Source: Myxococcus terminator_A (GTDB taxonomy: Bacteria > Myxococcota > Myxococcia > Myxococcales > Myxococcaceae). Taken from it: a DNA stretch of 64,000 nt. The position numbers and the translations under genes are program-made. Under the pieces are notes generated by a model. That model worked only from the letters and a program-made list of their open reading frames with translations, was not told the DNA's origin and searched no databases. Below are positions 16,778 to 25,222 of the stretch, one piece after another (positions within the stretch are counted from its first letter, which is position 1; the number at the start of each line of letters is the position of its first letter). The stretch spans positions 1 through 64,000 of the forward strand of contig JBLZWL010000023.1 in the NCBI GenBank assembly GCA_049194865.1. The letters are read 5' to 3'.

Positions 16778-18208
16778 CTAGTAGCGGTAGGTGTCCTGCT
16801 TGTACGGGCCGCTCTTCTCCACGCCGATGTACGAGGCCTGGTCAGGAGTCAGCTCGGTGAGCTGCGCGTTGAGCTTCTTGAGCTGGAGCCGGGCGACCTT
16901 CTCGTCCAGGTGCTTGGGCAGCACGTACACCTTGCCCACCTGGTACTTGTCGCTGTGCGAGTAGAGCTCAATCTGCGCGATGGTCTGGTTCGCGAACGAG
17001 CTGGACATCACGTAGCTGGGGTGACCGGTGCCGCAGCCCAGGTTCACCAACCGGCCCTTGGCGAGCAGGATGATGCGCTTGTTGTCCGGGAAGATGACGT
17101 GGTCCACCTGCGGCTTGATCTCCTCCCACTGGTACTTCTCCAGGGAGGCGACCTCGATTTCGTTGTCGAAGTGGCCGATGTTGCAGACGATGGCCTGGTC
17201 CTTCATCTTCGCCATGTGGTCATGGGTGATGACGCTCTTGTTGCCCGTGGCGGTGACGAAGATGTCGGCCTTGTCCGCGGCGTAGTCCATGGTGACGACG
17301 CGGTAGCCTTCCATCGCGGCCTGGAGCGCGCAGATGGGGTCGATTTCGGTGACCCACACCTGGGCGGACAGCGCGCGCAGCGCCTGCGCGGAGCCCTTGC
17401 CCACGTCTCCGTAGCCGGCGACGACCGCGATCTTTCCGGCGATCATCACGTCCGTGGCGCGCTTGATGCCGTCCACCAGGGACTCGCGGCAGCCGTACAG
17501 GTTGTCGAACTTGCTCTTCGTCACGCTGTCGTTGACGTTGATGGCGCGGAACAGGAGGGTGCCCTTCACGGACATCTCCTGGAGGCGGTGCACGCCCGTC
17601 GTCGTCTCCTCGGTGACGCCGAGAATCTTGGCCGCCTTGCGCGTGTACCAGGTCGCGTCCTGGGCCAGCTTCGCCTTGATGGAGGCGTACAGCTCGCGCT
17701 CCTCCTCGCTCTGGGGCGAGGAGAGCAGGCTCGCGTCCTTCTCCGCGCGCTTGCCCAGGTGCATCAGCAGCGTCGCGTCACCACCGTCGTCCAGAATCAT
17801 GTTCGGACCTTCGTGGTCGCTGCCCGCGGGCCCGAACTCGAAGATGCGGTGGGTGAAGTCCCAGTACTCCTTCAGCGACTCGCCCTTGTGGGCGAACACG
17901 GGGGTGCCCGCGGCGACCAGCGCGGCGGCGGCGTGGTCCTGCGTGGAGAAGATGTTGCACGACGCCCAGCGCACTTCGGCGCCCAGGGCCTGCAGCGTCT
18001 CCACGAGCACCGCCGTCTGGATGGTCATGTGCAGCGAGCCCGTGACGCGCGCGCCCTTGAGCGGCTGCGTCTTGGCGTACTCCTCGCGGATGGCCATGAG
18101 GGCGGGCATCTCGCTCTCGGCGATCCGGATTTCCTTGCGGCCCCACGTGGCGAGCGACAGGTCGGCGACGGCGTGGTCCTGCTTCTGGGTCTGGGGAACA
18201 GCGGTCAT
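16778..18208 (-). CDS. ahcY: Adenosylhomocysteinase
   Basis: This is the 476-residue S-adenosylhomocysteine hydrolase (EC 3.3.1.1), which reversibly splits SAH to adenosine and homocysteine in the cytoplasm and keeps the methyl cycle moving. Diagnostic features are GSLHMTIQTAVL, WASCNIFSTQDHAAAAL, the NAD-binding GYGDVGKGSAQ, CNIGHFDNEI, and the C-terminal GPYKQDTYRY loop that reaches into the neighbouring NAD site. Length matches the bacterial form that carries the 40-residue insert. The start at 18208 has AGGAG eight bases upstream. The frame continues upstream as non-coding sequence, and this leader contains an SAH riboswitch at 18301-18362, so expression should rise when SAH accumulates. 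Confidence 0.98.
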   Translation of the reverse strand: MTAVPQTQKQDHAVADLSLATWGRKEIRIAESEMPALMAIREEYAKTQPLKGARVTGSLHMTIQTAVLVETLQALGAEVRWASCNIFSTQDHAAAALVAAGTPVFAHKGESLKEYWDFTHRIFEFGPAGSDHEGPNMILDDGGDATLLMHLGKRAEKDASLLSSPQSEEERELYASIKAKLAQDATWYTRKAAKILGVTEETTTGVHRLQEMSVKGTLLFRAINVNDSVTKSKFDNLYGCRESLVDGIKRATDVMIAGKIAVVAGYGDVGKGSAQALRALSAQVWVTEIDPICALQAAMEGYRVVTMDYAADKADIFVTATGNKSVITHDHMAKMKDQAIVCNIGHFDNEIEVASLEKYQWEEIKPQVDHVIFPDNKRIILLAKGRLVNLGCGTGHPSYVMSSSFANQTIAQIELYSHSDKYQVGKVYVLPKHLDEKVARLQLKKLNAQLTELTPDQASYIGVEKSGPYKQDTYRY

Positions 18209-18594
18209 GGCATGGCTCCTGCTGATGGTTGCGGCGCGAGCTGGCGAGGAACTCCCGAGCCGCAGAAAGCGGACCCACCCTCGCAAGCAACGCGTCCAGG
18301 TGAGTGCCGTTGGGTACCGCGCTTCGAGCCTGGGGCCTGGGGCCTCGCAACACTCCTCGAAGTCACGGGCGAAACTACGAGAAGCCGCCGCGAATTTCAA
18401 AGGGAGATTGCCGCCCTGGAGGGCAGGCCAGCGGCCAGGAGGAGGCATGCGGGCCGGGTGGGGTGTCGGGTGGACAGCGCTAGCAGCGGGTGAAGGACGC
18501 GTGGACCCACCCCGAAAGCGGGAGTGGGGATCTGGACAGGGTCGCCAACAGGGGGGCAGCATCGCCGCCTTCCAACAACCCCCGAGGGTTCGCA
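18209..18594. other. Divergent leader region of ahcY and the 18595 gene (386 bp)
   Basis: It holds the SAH riboswitch on the minus strand. A 92-base stretch between riboswitch and ahcY ATG includes the AGGAG site and would be the expression platform. The remainder, up to 18594, is G/C-rich with no recognised element; GAGG precedes the 18595 start. Confidence 0.6.
18301..18362 (-). promoter_or_regulatory. SAH riboswitch upstream of ahcY
   Basis: Read on the minus strand, the element opens with CTTCGAGGAGTGTTGC, passes through a CCCAGGCTCGAAG segment and ends CAACGGCACTCA, reproducing the conserved core of the SAH aptamer. The P1-type helix CTTCGAG (18362-18356) pairs with CTCGAAG (18328-18322), and GAGTG (18355-18351) pairs with CACTC (18306-18302), giving the compact pseudoknotted layout known for this class. 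It sits in the 5' leader of ahcY, the classic target; SAH binding is known to turn such genes on. Covariance scoring was not possible here. Confidence 0.88.
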
Positions 18595-19134
18595 ATGTCG
18601 TCGAAAAGCGCTGGAGCATCTCTGAAGGCCATCAACGAGAACATCCGGGCGGCCTATGCCCGTCGCGATCGCTGGGCGGGCCTCGCTCCCCAGGTCTTCG
18701 AGACCCTCAAGGGGCTGATTGAGAAGGCGAACCAGGATGCCGGAGCGAAGTCCGAGGGCAGCCTGACCCTCGTCGTCGAGCAGGTCCCCCACTGGGATGA
18801 CTCGCGGGCGTACGAGGTCCGGTTCCTGGGCCACGACATCGGCCTGGTCAAGGGCAACGGCGCTCCCGCCGGGCCGGTGCATGCCCATGGCTCGTCGCTG
18901 AAGATCGCCCCGTTGGTGAGCGGCCTGGTGGGTGTGAGCTACACGCCGAGCTTCCTCACCGTGGGCGAGGAGCACTACGGCGACGTCAAGCCGGAGCTGG
19001 CGCTGCTGGGGGTCTTCGAGCCGGACGAAGTGGCGAGCCCCAAGCTGCTCGCGGAGCTGCTCGACACCACCGCGTCGCACGCCGCCGTGGACCACTGGGC
19101 GAGCGGTGGCACGGTGCGCGCGTCGGGCAACTGA
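18595..19134 (+). CDS. Hypothetical protein (179 aa)
   Basis: I do not recognise this gene. The start at 18595 follows CCCGAGGGTT. The product is a soluble protein with an N-terminal helical stretch (ASLKAINENIRAAYARRDRWAGLAPQ), followed by a beta-rich part: LTLVVEQVPHWDD, YEVRFLGHDIGLVKG, HAHGSSLKIAPLVSG, VSYTPSFLTVGEEHYG. It has no cysteines, signal peptide or membrane segment. Codon usage is like that of its neighbours. It is divergent from ahcY across the riboswitch leader; no partner is evident. Confidence 0.7.
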   Translation: MSSKSAGASLKAINENIRAAYARRDRWAGLAPQVFETLKGLIEKANQDAGAKSEGSLTLVVEQVPHWDDSRAYEVRFLGHDIGLVKGNGAPAGPVHAHGSSLKIAPLVSGLVGVSYTPSFLTVGEEHYGDVKPELALLGVFEPDEVASPKLLAELLDTTASHAAVDHWASGGTVRASGN

Positions 19135-19254
19135 TTCGCGTCATCCCGGGCCAGGCCGCGGCGGTTCGCGTGTGCCTGGCCCAGGGCCGCTCAGGTCCCT
19201 ACGGCTGGGTCTGGAGTGGCTGCTGTGCCTTCTCGAACCGCCCCGCGGCCGCAC

Positions 19255-20013
19255 TCAACGCGAAGTCAGGCGCCCGCCAATCCGCGAATAGCGCTCGTAG
19301 GTCCGTTTGAGTGCGTCGAGGTGGGCGGGATTGTCGAGGTCGAGCGGCGCATCGGTGAGCTGCACGACCCACCCGCCCGACGGCGTGCGCCGCGCCCGCG
19401 TGAGCAGCTCGGCGTCGCGAGCAGGATCCGGGAACCCGATGGCCTGCGCGGCAGCGGCAGACCAATAGTTCAGCCACCCGAGGAACCAGGGAAGCTCAGG
19501 CGCGGGGAGCTTTTCTGGCAGGTTGATCATGGGAAGCCCACGGGGTGAACACTCGGGTCCATGAGGCGATCGGCGAAACTGCTGCGCGACTTCCGAGCCG
19601 TAACCATACGGCGACGCATGCCCCCAGAAAGCGCGCGCCCCCTCCGCCACGCCCTCAATCAAAGCCGCCGCTGCCGCGATTACGGGCTCGTCCAAGGGCA
19701 GCTCTGCATGCACTTCAGACAGAGACTGACCGCCTGGGCTCAGGAGTCCAGGTCTGCCCCTCCCGTTGACCGTCACGGGGTAGCGCTCGTCCCCGTTGCA
19801 CAGAAGAGGGAATCTCCCGTCCTGTGTTCTTTCCGGGAGCCACGCATCGTGCTGCGGCAATGCGATGGGGTGCCCCCCTTTGCCTACTTCCCACCCCAGC
19901 AGCAGGCCGGGGAGCGCCTTTTCCATTCCACGGACGACAGCGAGCGAGCGGTCGTCCGTGCCGACGAGCGCAGGCGCGTAGACGATGAGGGTGAGGGCCT
20001 TGGGCCTGGTCAT
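19255..20013 (-). CDS. DUF5953-like protein, candidate immunity protein
   Basis: The product is 252 residues if translation starts at the ATG at 20013, which overlaps the toxin-like gene's stop by four bases (ATGA). A GTG nine bases earlier is less likely. Landmarks are LTLIVYAPAL at the start, LGWEVGKGG, WLGWLNYW-like aromatic segments and a closing WVVQLTDAPLDLDNPAHLDALK. These match my recollection of DUF5953, a family seen next to toxin-like genes in myxobacteria; no search was run. It is soluble with no signal, as expected of a cytosolic immunity protein. GC content is visibly lower than in flanking genes. The role is inferred from coupling to the nuclease-like lipoprotein. Confidence 0.65.
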   Translation of the reverse strand: MTRPKALTLIVYAPALVGTDDRSLAVVRGMEKALPGLLLGWEVGKGGHPIALPQHDAWLPERTQDGRFPLLCNGDERYPVTVNGRGRPGLLSPGGQSLSEVHAELPLDEPVIAAAAALIEGVAEGARAFWGHASPYGYGSEVAQQFRRSPHGPECSPRGLPMINLPEKLPAPELPWFLGWLNYWSAAAAQAIGFPDPARDAELLTRARRTPSGGWVVQLTDAPLDLDNPAHLDALKRTYERYSRIGGRLTSR

Positions 20014-20915
20014 CGTTTGCACCCCGTGACGACGACATTCAGTGAGAAATCCGCTTCGATCAGCGCGTCTTTGTGCGCTTGGGTGCTGACCCCAATGACG
20101 AAGTCATATCCACATGCCGCCGCGGCAGTTCGCTCCCTTTGTATTTGCTCCAACTCTTTCTCGATCTCCCGCCTCCGGATAAAGTCGGGATATGTGTCAA
20201 ATCGATGGGTTTTGATCTCCCACAGCACCCGCACGCCGACTTGCAGAGCATCGAAGCGCTCACCATCCACGAATACGTCCATGCGGGGATAACGGTTGGG
20301 CGGAACTTTATCGGCGCACTCGTTATGTGCGGCATCTCCGCCCGCGTGACGCACCGGGATGGGCTCGCACGACGGACGGCGCGGCTTGGTTTCTGGCGGT
20401 GGGGGAAAGGTGTCTCTGATGCGCGACCCTTGCGGCTCAGGCGCTGGGGTCGCTAACGGTTCCTTGTCCGGTTGCGTTTGAGTCTTGGGCTTCGCGCGCT
20501 CGCGGGAGGTGTTCCGTTGATAAACTTCAATTCCCTCTTGGATCGCGGCTGCCACCACCACCGCACCAACAACAATCACTGCACCGACGACGAACCCTGG
20601 TGCTACAAAGATGCAGAGCCCTACGCCCACGACAGCCGCACCCGCATTTGCGACAGCGCATCTTCCTGTGACATCGCGAAACTGGACCCTGTCGTGTTCG
20701 AGCGCGTGAAAGCATCGCTCCGCCAGGACAGGCCATTCGTTGGAGGCTTCCCGCACCACGCAACGCCCGTCATCCGTCCAGGGGTACTGCGCCGCCCGCT
20801 GAAGGTTGGCGAATCTCGGATTCGGAGCCTCCAACTCTTCGATGCTCGGCGCCGTCGTCGCGCAGGCCGAGAGCAGCAGCAGGAGCAGGAGTGCGCTGGA
20901 AGTTCGGGAACCCAT
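20010..20915 (-). CDS. Lipoprotein with C-terminal PD-(D/E)xK-like toxin domain (DUF6310-like)
   Basis: The 301-residue protein starts at 20915 (AAAGGA seven bases upstream). It has a lipoprotein signal with LLSAC (C18), then a Cys-containing domain, a glycine/valine-rich hydrophobic segment (about 90-125) that could insert in a membrane, and a Pro-rich linker (about 138-180). The C-terminal domain contains FDVDGE-type strands, RFDAL (D222) and VLWEIKTH (E233, K235). The D...ExK order matches PD-(D/E)xK nucleases, and the region resembles DUF6310. The layout of lipid anchor, variable C-terminal nuclease and downstream overlapping partner parallels SitA toxins, which myxobacteria transfer by outer-membrane exchange. 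That delivery route is inference. Lower GC suggests horizontal spread of the cassette. Confidence 0.7.
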   Translation of the reverse strand: MGSRTSSALLLLLLLSACATTAPSIEELEAPNPRFANLQRAAQYPWTDDGRCVVREASNEWPVLAERCFHALEHDRVQFRDVTGRCAVANAGAAVVGVGLCIFVAPGFVVGAVIVVGAVVVAAAIQEGIEVYQRNTSRERAKPKTQTQPDKEPLATPAPEPQGSRIRDTFPPPPETKPRRPSCEPIPVRHAGGDAAHNECADKVPPNRYPRMDVFVDGERFDALQVGVRVLWEIKTHRFDTYPDFIRRREIEKELEQIQRERTAAAACGYDFVIGVSTQAHKDALIEADFSLNVVVTGCKR

Positions 20916-21081
20916 TGCCACGTCCTTTCAATCAAGCGAAGTGCTGTGGGTCAAGGCCGCAGGGGTCTCCGCTAGAGTGTACCAGCCTGCCTTGAGCTTG
21001 CTCCGGCTCCGTTGACACCCTGGGACCCCTTCATCACATCTCGGGAGCGTCATGGAGCTGGGGCAGACTCACATGGGCCCC

Positions 21082-22428
21082 TTAAGGAACCGTGATGGGG
21101 TATTGCTTCACCAGCGCGTTCCAGACGGGTTCGGAGAGTCCCCAGGGACCGAAGACCAACTGCTTCAGGTTCGGGAAGCGGTCGCGATGGCGCGTGAGCG
21201 TGACGGCGCCCTCGTCCGTCAGCACGAGTCCCGTCAGGTCGAGCACCTGGAGCGACGGGCAGTGCTTCATGCGGACCAGCTCGCGGCACAGGACATCGCC
21301 GAACGCGCAGTTGCGCAGCTCGAGCTGACGCAAGGAGGGCAGCCCCTCCGCCTCGAAGAGCGGCGCCAGGTCTTCGGGGGTCCACGCGATGTACCACTCG
21401 TACTGAAAATCGATGTGCAGTCGTTCGAGCTGGGGGAGGCGTGCCTCCCGCAGGAACTGGAGTCCGCTGCCCTTGGGCACGGGCGCGGGCTTCCACTGTG
21501 ACAGGTCCGAGGGGCCGCAGGGGATGAGCCCCAACCAGTGAAGGGAGAGCTCACGCAGCTCGGGATGCTCGACGTGCTCGGCCTGAAGCTCCGTCATCGG
21601 GAGCACCAGGGTCTGGAGCTTTGGATACAGGGCCAGGAGCCGTGAGAGCGACGGCAGCTGGACCCAGCGGATCCACTCCTTCCCACTGGGGCTGGAGAAC
21701 TCCAGGGTCCACTCGCGCAGCGAAGGTCGAGGCCCCGCGCGCTCCAAGGTCTGGAGGAGTCCTTCCAGGGGATTCGCCCCACGGCTGATGTGCTTGATGC
21801 CGAGCGTCTCGAGCATCGCCGCCTCGGGAGACGCGAGCGCGATGCTCAGCAGCTCCATCCCCGCGTCGGGGCGGGCGAAGTCGACGAGGGCCAACGAAAG
21901 CCCGAGCGTCCTCGTGCCCCGTCGTCGAAGCTCGAGTTCATCGTCGTGGATGACCTCCCAATATTGATTCCGGTCAATCGTGAGGCGCTCCAGCGATGGC
22001 GCGAGGCCCGCGTGACGAATCTCCTCGAGGAGGTGGGGGAGTTCCTCTTCGGAGCCTCCAAGGTCCACGCGCAGACTCAGCGCGCGGACGGGCTCGTGAC
22101 GGGTGAGCCGTGAGTAGACGCCACGGGCGCGGCTGGCGTCCACCGTGACGCGGTCCACGAAGCCCCGCGCGAACACGGCATCACCTGGGATGAGACCAAG
22201 CTCCGCGAGCCACGTCGCCTCATGCTCGGCGAGCAACGAGGCCTCACGCGCCCGAAGCGCCTGCGTCCGCGCGGAGGAGTCCTTCCCCGCCTCGGCGAGC
22301 GCGCACTGCACCTGGATGAACTCACCTCGTGGGTCGCCCCGCTCATGCAGCGCCTGCGCGAGTCGCAGGCGAAAGGTGTCCGTCGCATCGGAGGCGAGCG
22401 CCGCCAGGTCGTCTGGTGAGTGCGTCAC
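21082..22428 (-). CDS. TIGR02996-domain leucine-rich-repeat protein
   Basis: The protein is about 448 residues if a GTG at 22428 is used. The frame extends upstream to an ATG, but that section is Arg/Trp-rich and looks non-coding. Near the N-terminus LRLAQALHERGDPRGEFIQVQ is the TIGR02996 repeat-companion domain, found mainly in Myxococcota and Planctomycetota ahead of leucine-rich repeats. The rest contains irregular LRRs (LPSLRQLELRNCAF, CPSLQVLDLTGL, FPNLKQLVFGPWG). It should be a cytosolic protein-interaction scaffold with no enzyme motif. It lies downstream of the toxin-like cassette's promoter side with 166 bases between. Start choice is uncertain. Confidence 0.8.
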   Translation of the reverse strand: MTHSPDDLAALASDATDTFRLRLAQALHERGDPRGEFIQVQCALAEAGKDSSARTQALRAREASLLAEHEATWLAELGLIPGDAVFARGFVDRVTVDASRARGVYSRLTRHEPVRALSLRVDLGGSEEELPHLLEEIRHAGLAPSLERLTIDRNQYWEVIHDDELELRRRGTRTLGLSLALVDFARPDAGMELLSIALASPEAAMLETLGIKHISRGANPLEGLLQTLERAGPRPSLREWTLEFSSPSGKEWIRWVQLPSLSRLLALYPKLQTLVLPMTELQAEHVEHPELRELSLHWLGLIPCGPSDLSQWKPAPVPKGSGLQFLREARLPQLERLHIDFQYEWYIAWTPEDLAPLFEAEGLPSLRQLELRNCAFGDVLCRELVRMKHCPSLQVLDLTGLVLTDEGAVTLTRHRDRFPNLKQLVFGPWGLSEPVWNALVKQYPITVP

Positions 22429-22606
22429 GGACGGGACTCTACGGTGCCGCGAAGGCCCCGCCCACCGCCGTGTGCTGGCCGTCCATTTCGTCTCACCGAG
22501 GCGCGCGTGGGGCGTCCGTCTCCGGCCACGACGTGTCATCGAATATGTCGGTGCTTCCGTCGCTGACGGCTTGGTCTGCTCCCTTCAACAACGGCGGGAG
22601 GCCTGG

Positions 22607-22891
22607 ATGAACGGTTGTCTCAAGATGGGTGTCGTGGTGGGTGCCATGCTGCTGGCCGCGTGCGGTGGCGAGGCCGTTGTCGACGAGCAGGAGCGGTCCG
22701 TGGACGCAGTTGAGCAGGCCAGCATTCCGGCGAGCTGTAACGGCATCAACCTCACGAAAATCACCTGTTTCAGCGACGCGACGAAGACGGTGGAAGTGGG
22801 TCGTCGTGACTGCCTTTGCAACGGCACCGCCATCGTCGGAGGCCGGACGTCGCCCTACCGGACGACCATGTCGTTCGCCTGCTTCAACTGA
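22607..22891 (+). CDS. Small cysteine-containing lipoprotein (paralog of 5325 gene)
   Basis: The 94-residue protein starts at 22607 behind GGGAGG. The signal ends MLLAAC (C19), and an acidic linker (DEQERSVDAVEQA) precedes a C-terminal module with SCNG, ITCFSDATKT, VEVGRRDCLCNG and a final FACFN. The VEVGR-x2-C-x-C core and terminal cysteine are shared with the 5325 lipoprotein. FSDATKTVEVG resembles the DUF6289 signature as I remember it. +2 glycine predicts the outer membrane. No function is known. Confidence 0.72.
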   Translation: MNGCLKMGVVVGAMLLAACGGEAVVDEQERSVDAVEQASIPASCNGINLTKITCFSDATKTVEVGRRDCLCNGTAIVGGRTSPYRTTMSFACFN

Positions 22892-22903
22892 GCTGATGCG
22901 AGT

Positions 22904-22935
22904 GAGCCCGCCGGCTCCGTCTCGCCGGTGGGCTC
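22904..22935. terminator. Hairpin between convergent genes
   Basis: A 12-bp stem with one wobble (22904-22915 with 22924-22935) and an 8-base loop lies 12 bases past the lipoprotein stop and before the convergent DJ-1 gene stop. No U-tract follows on either strand. Confidence 0.6.
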
Positions 22936-22956
22936 GTGCCGCGCTGTCGTCGGGGA

Positions 22957-23652
22957 CTACTTCTTCTCCTTCAGGGCGCGGAGCACCTCGCTCGCCGTCT
23001 CCGCGGATGACGCCGGGTTCTGTCCGGTGACGAGCCGTCCGTCGCGCACCGCGAAGCTCTGCCACAACGGGCCGGACTCGTAGCGCGCGCCCAGCTCGCG
23101 CAGCCGCGTCTCCAGCGGGAAGGGGACGATGGCGTCGAACTTCGCCGCCTTCTCCTCCGCGTTGCTGAAGGCCGCCACGCGCTTGCCGTTCACCAGCGGC
23201 TTTCCATCCGGCCCCTTCACACCCACCAGCGCCGCGGGGCCATGGCAGACCGCCGCGATGACGGCGCCCCTCGCGTAGCCCGTGGAGAGCAGCTTGTGCA
23301 GCGGGGCGTGCTTCGCCAGGTCCCACATCACGCCGTGCCCGCCCACCACGAAGTAGGCGTCGTAGGTATCCTTCACCTCCGCGAGCGTGAGCGTGTGCGC
23401 CAGCTTCTTCGTCGCCTGGGCGTCGGCCAGGAAGCTCCGCGTGGCGTCCGTGGACTCCTTTTCGCTGCGCGGGTCCACCGGGGCCGCGCCTCCCTGGGGC
23501 GAGGCGATGTCCACCTGGGCGCCGGCCTGCGAGAACCGCGCGTAGGGCGCGGCGAGCTCCTCGAGCCAGAAGCCCGTCCGCTCTCCGGTATCTCCGAATT
23601 GCGAATGGCTGGTGACAATCAACAGGACCTTCACTGCGGTCAGGGCTTCCAT
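22957..23652 (-). CDS. Cytosolic DJ-1/PfpI (Hsp31-like) protein
   Basis: The 231-residue protein starts at 23652 behind GGAGGAG. It is a textbook Hsp31-like member: VLLIVTSHSQFG, TGFWLEELAAPY with the conserved Glu, VDIASPQGG, YFVVGGHGVMWDL, and the nucleophile elbow AAVCHGPAAL with the catalytic cysteine. The end VTGQNPASSAETASEVL is also typical. Such enzymes act as glutathione-independent glyoxalases (methylglyoxal to lactate) or as protein repair chaperones in the cytoplasm. The gene is divergent from a LysR regulator with 104 bp between, so control by that regulator is likely. Confidence 0.9.
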   Translation of the reverse strand: MEALTAVKVLLIVTSHSQFGDTGERTGFWLEELAAPYARFSQAGAQVDIASPQGGAAPVDPRSEKESTDATRSFLADAQATKKLAHTLTLAEVKDTYDAYFVVGGHGVMWDLAKHAPLHKLLSTGYARGAVIAAVCHGPAALVGVKGPDGKPLVNGKRVAAFSNAEEKAAKFDAIVPFPLETRLRELGARYESGPLWQSFAVRDGRLVTGQNPASSAETASEVLRALKEKK

Positions 23653-23737
23653 GGCGGACTCCTCCAGGCCCCCGGATGAGGTGGGCCGATGATGTGAAGG
23701 AGTACTCCCGCGTCCATCCCCAGAAAACCGAGAGGGT

Positions 23738-23754
23738 CTTCGCATAAAGTGAAG
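23738..23754 (+). promoter_or_regulatory. Possible LysR-type operator
   Basis: CTTC-N9-GAAG lies immediately before the LysR ATG and fits the T-N11-A dyad bound by LysR-type regulators. It overlaps a CATAAAGT that could serve as a -10 element. Position suits autoregulation and divergent control. Confidence 0.3.
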
Positions 23755-23756
23755 CC

Positions 23757-24725
23757 ATGCTTGGCAATCGCGAAGCCCTGTGGACGCTGTGGGAAGTGAG
23801 CCGCGCCGGGACTCACGCCGCCGCCGCCGCCCGGCTGGGCATCACCGCCTCCGCGGTGGGGCAGCAGCTCAAGGCGCTGGAGCGACAGGTGGGGGTGGCC
23901 CTGTTCGAGCGGGTGGGGCGCCGGGCTCGACTCACACCCGCTGGAGCGGCGCTCGTCGCGTGTCTGGGAGAGCACCTGCCCGCCCTGGACGCCGCCTTGG
24001 AGGACGCGTCCGAGGCGCAGCGCACCGTGCGCGGTGAGGTGTCGCTCGGTGGGCCGTGGCCCTTCTTCCGGCACTGGCTGCGCCCACGTCTGCCGGGCCT
24101 CCTGGCGCGGCACCCGGAGCTTCGGCTGGAGGTTCGCTTCGACGTCCCGAGCCGCATCGCCCGCCGGCTGCTGGACGGTGAGCTGGACCTGGGCATCGTC
24201 GGGCTCCTGCCGGAGGCCCCAGGACTGGAGGTCCGGCAGGTGGCGCAAGAGCGCTTCGTCGCGGTGGCCTCGCCCTCATATCTGAAGCGATGGGGGACGC
24301 CTCGGAGCGCCCGGGATTTCGGAGCCCATCGCTTCATCGCGTTCGATGCGGACCTGGCGATGCTCGGTCCCTGGTGGCGGACCACGCTGGGCCCGAAGGA
24401 GCCGCTGCCCGCGCAGGTGGTGTGCCGCATCGCCAACCTGGATGAGATGCTGGCGCTGGCGGAGGCCGGCGTGGGCGTGACGGTGCTGCCCGACTATCTG
24501 GTGGACCCCGCGGTGCGAGAGGGCCGCGTCGTGGCGCTCACTCCGGAGGTGGGGCGGCGCTCGCCACGGCGTCCCTGGGGCACGCTCTGGGTCGCCTGGC
24601 GCCGCGCCGCTGCTCCCACGGCCCGCTTCCTCGCGGTGCGTGACTGGCTTCTGGACGGACAGGGGACGGCAAGCAGGATGCCTGCTGCCCCCAGCCCTGG
24701 GCCCGGCTCAGGGGCTCAGCGGTGA
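23757..24725 (+). CDS. LysR-family transcriptional regulator
   Basis: The 322-residue protein has the N-terminal winged helix-turn-helix of the family (ALWTLWEVSRAGTHAAAAARLGI start, SAVGQQLKALERQVGVALFERVGR recognition region) and a periplasmic-binding-like effector domain from about residue 90 (VSLGGPWPFFRHWLRPRLPGLL, LDLGIVGLLPE). A final ALAEAGVGVTVLPDYLV is characteristic. It would control the divergent DJ-1/PfpI gene, probably in response to a reactive or aldehyde-like effector (inference). The stop codon lies one base from the stop of the convergent lipoprotein gene. Confidence 0.93.
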   Translation: MLGNREALWTLWEVSRAGTHAAAAARLGITASAVGQQLKALERQVGVALFERVGRRARLTPAGAALVACLGEHLPALDAALEDASEAQRTVRGEVSLGGPWPFFRHWLRPRLPGLLARHPELRLEVRFDVPSRIARRLLDGELDLGIVGLLPEAPGLEVRQVAQERFVAVASPSYLKRWGTPRSARDFGAHRFIAFDADLAMLGPWWRTTLGPKEPLPAQVVCRIANLDEMLALAEAGVGVTVLPDYLVDPAVREGRVVALTPEVGRRSPRRPWGTLWVAWRRAAAPTARFLAVRDWLLDGQGTASRMPAAPSPGPGSGAQR

Positions 24726-24726
24726 G

Positions 24727-25077
24727 CTACCCGCAGGCGTCACTGCACTGATGGAGCTGACAGCCGTAGGACCCCGCCTTCGCGTCGGCGTCCTGCCGCG
24801 CGAACCGGCACGCCTTCTTGCAACCGCCAAGGAACGTGGTGGAGCCAAATCCCACGACGCCACAGGTGGCTCCGCTGGAGTTGACGCCCGTGCAGGTCGT
24901 CTTGCAGTTGCGCGCGAACTGCTCGACGTTGTTCTCCTCGGACGAGGTCTCCTCTCCGGGCACTTGCTCCGTCGTCTCCTCCGGGGGCGCTTCCTGCTGC
25001 TCCAACCCAGGCCCGCAACCCGGGCCAACGAAGCCCAGGACGCCGAGGATGGCCAGCAACATCACGTGTCGCTTCAT
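24727..25077 (-). CDS. Small cysteine-rich lipoprotein
   Basis: The 116-residue protein has a signal ending FVGPGC (cysteine 21), then a Glu/Pro/Thr-rich linker (about 25-50) and a compact domain with eight cysteines (CKTTC, ATC, GGCKKAC, GC, CSDAC). The pattern implies a small disulfide-rich fold exposed on the outer membrane. It is the third small lipoprotein of this general build in the window but shares no clear core with the others. Function is unknown. Confidence 0.7.
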   Translation of the reverse strand: MKRHVMLLAILGVLGFVGPGCGPGLEQQEAPPEETTEQVPGEETSSEENNVEQFARNCKTTCTGVNSSGATCGVVGFGSTTFLGGCKKACRFARQDADAKAGSYGCQLHQCSDACG

Positions 25078-25222
25078 GACAACTCCTTCATGCCTGTCTG
25101 GGGAAGGTGAAGTCCCAGGAGGCGGCGGGTTGTCTAGGTTTCCGTGGGTGCCCTGTCAATTCGAGCGGCTTCGGGTGTGTTTGTCATTGATGCGTTTTTG
25201 TGAGAGCCCGAGAGGACGATGC

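Noticed and set aside
16769..18493. A 574-codon plus-strand frame opposite ahcY
   Set aside because: It is antisense to a highly conserved enzyme and has no recognisable domain.
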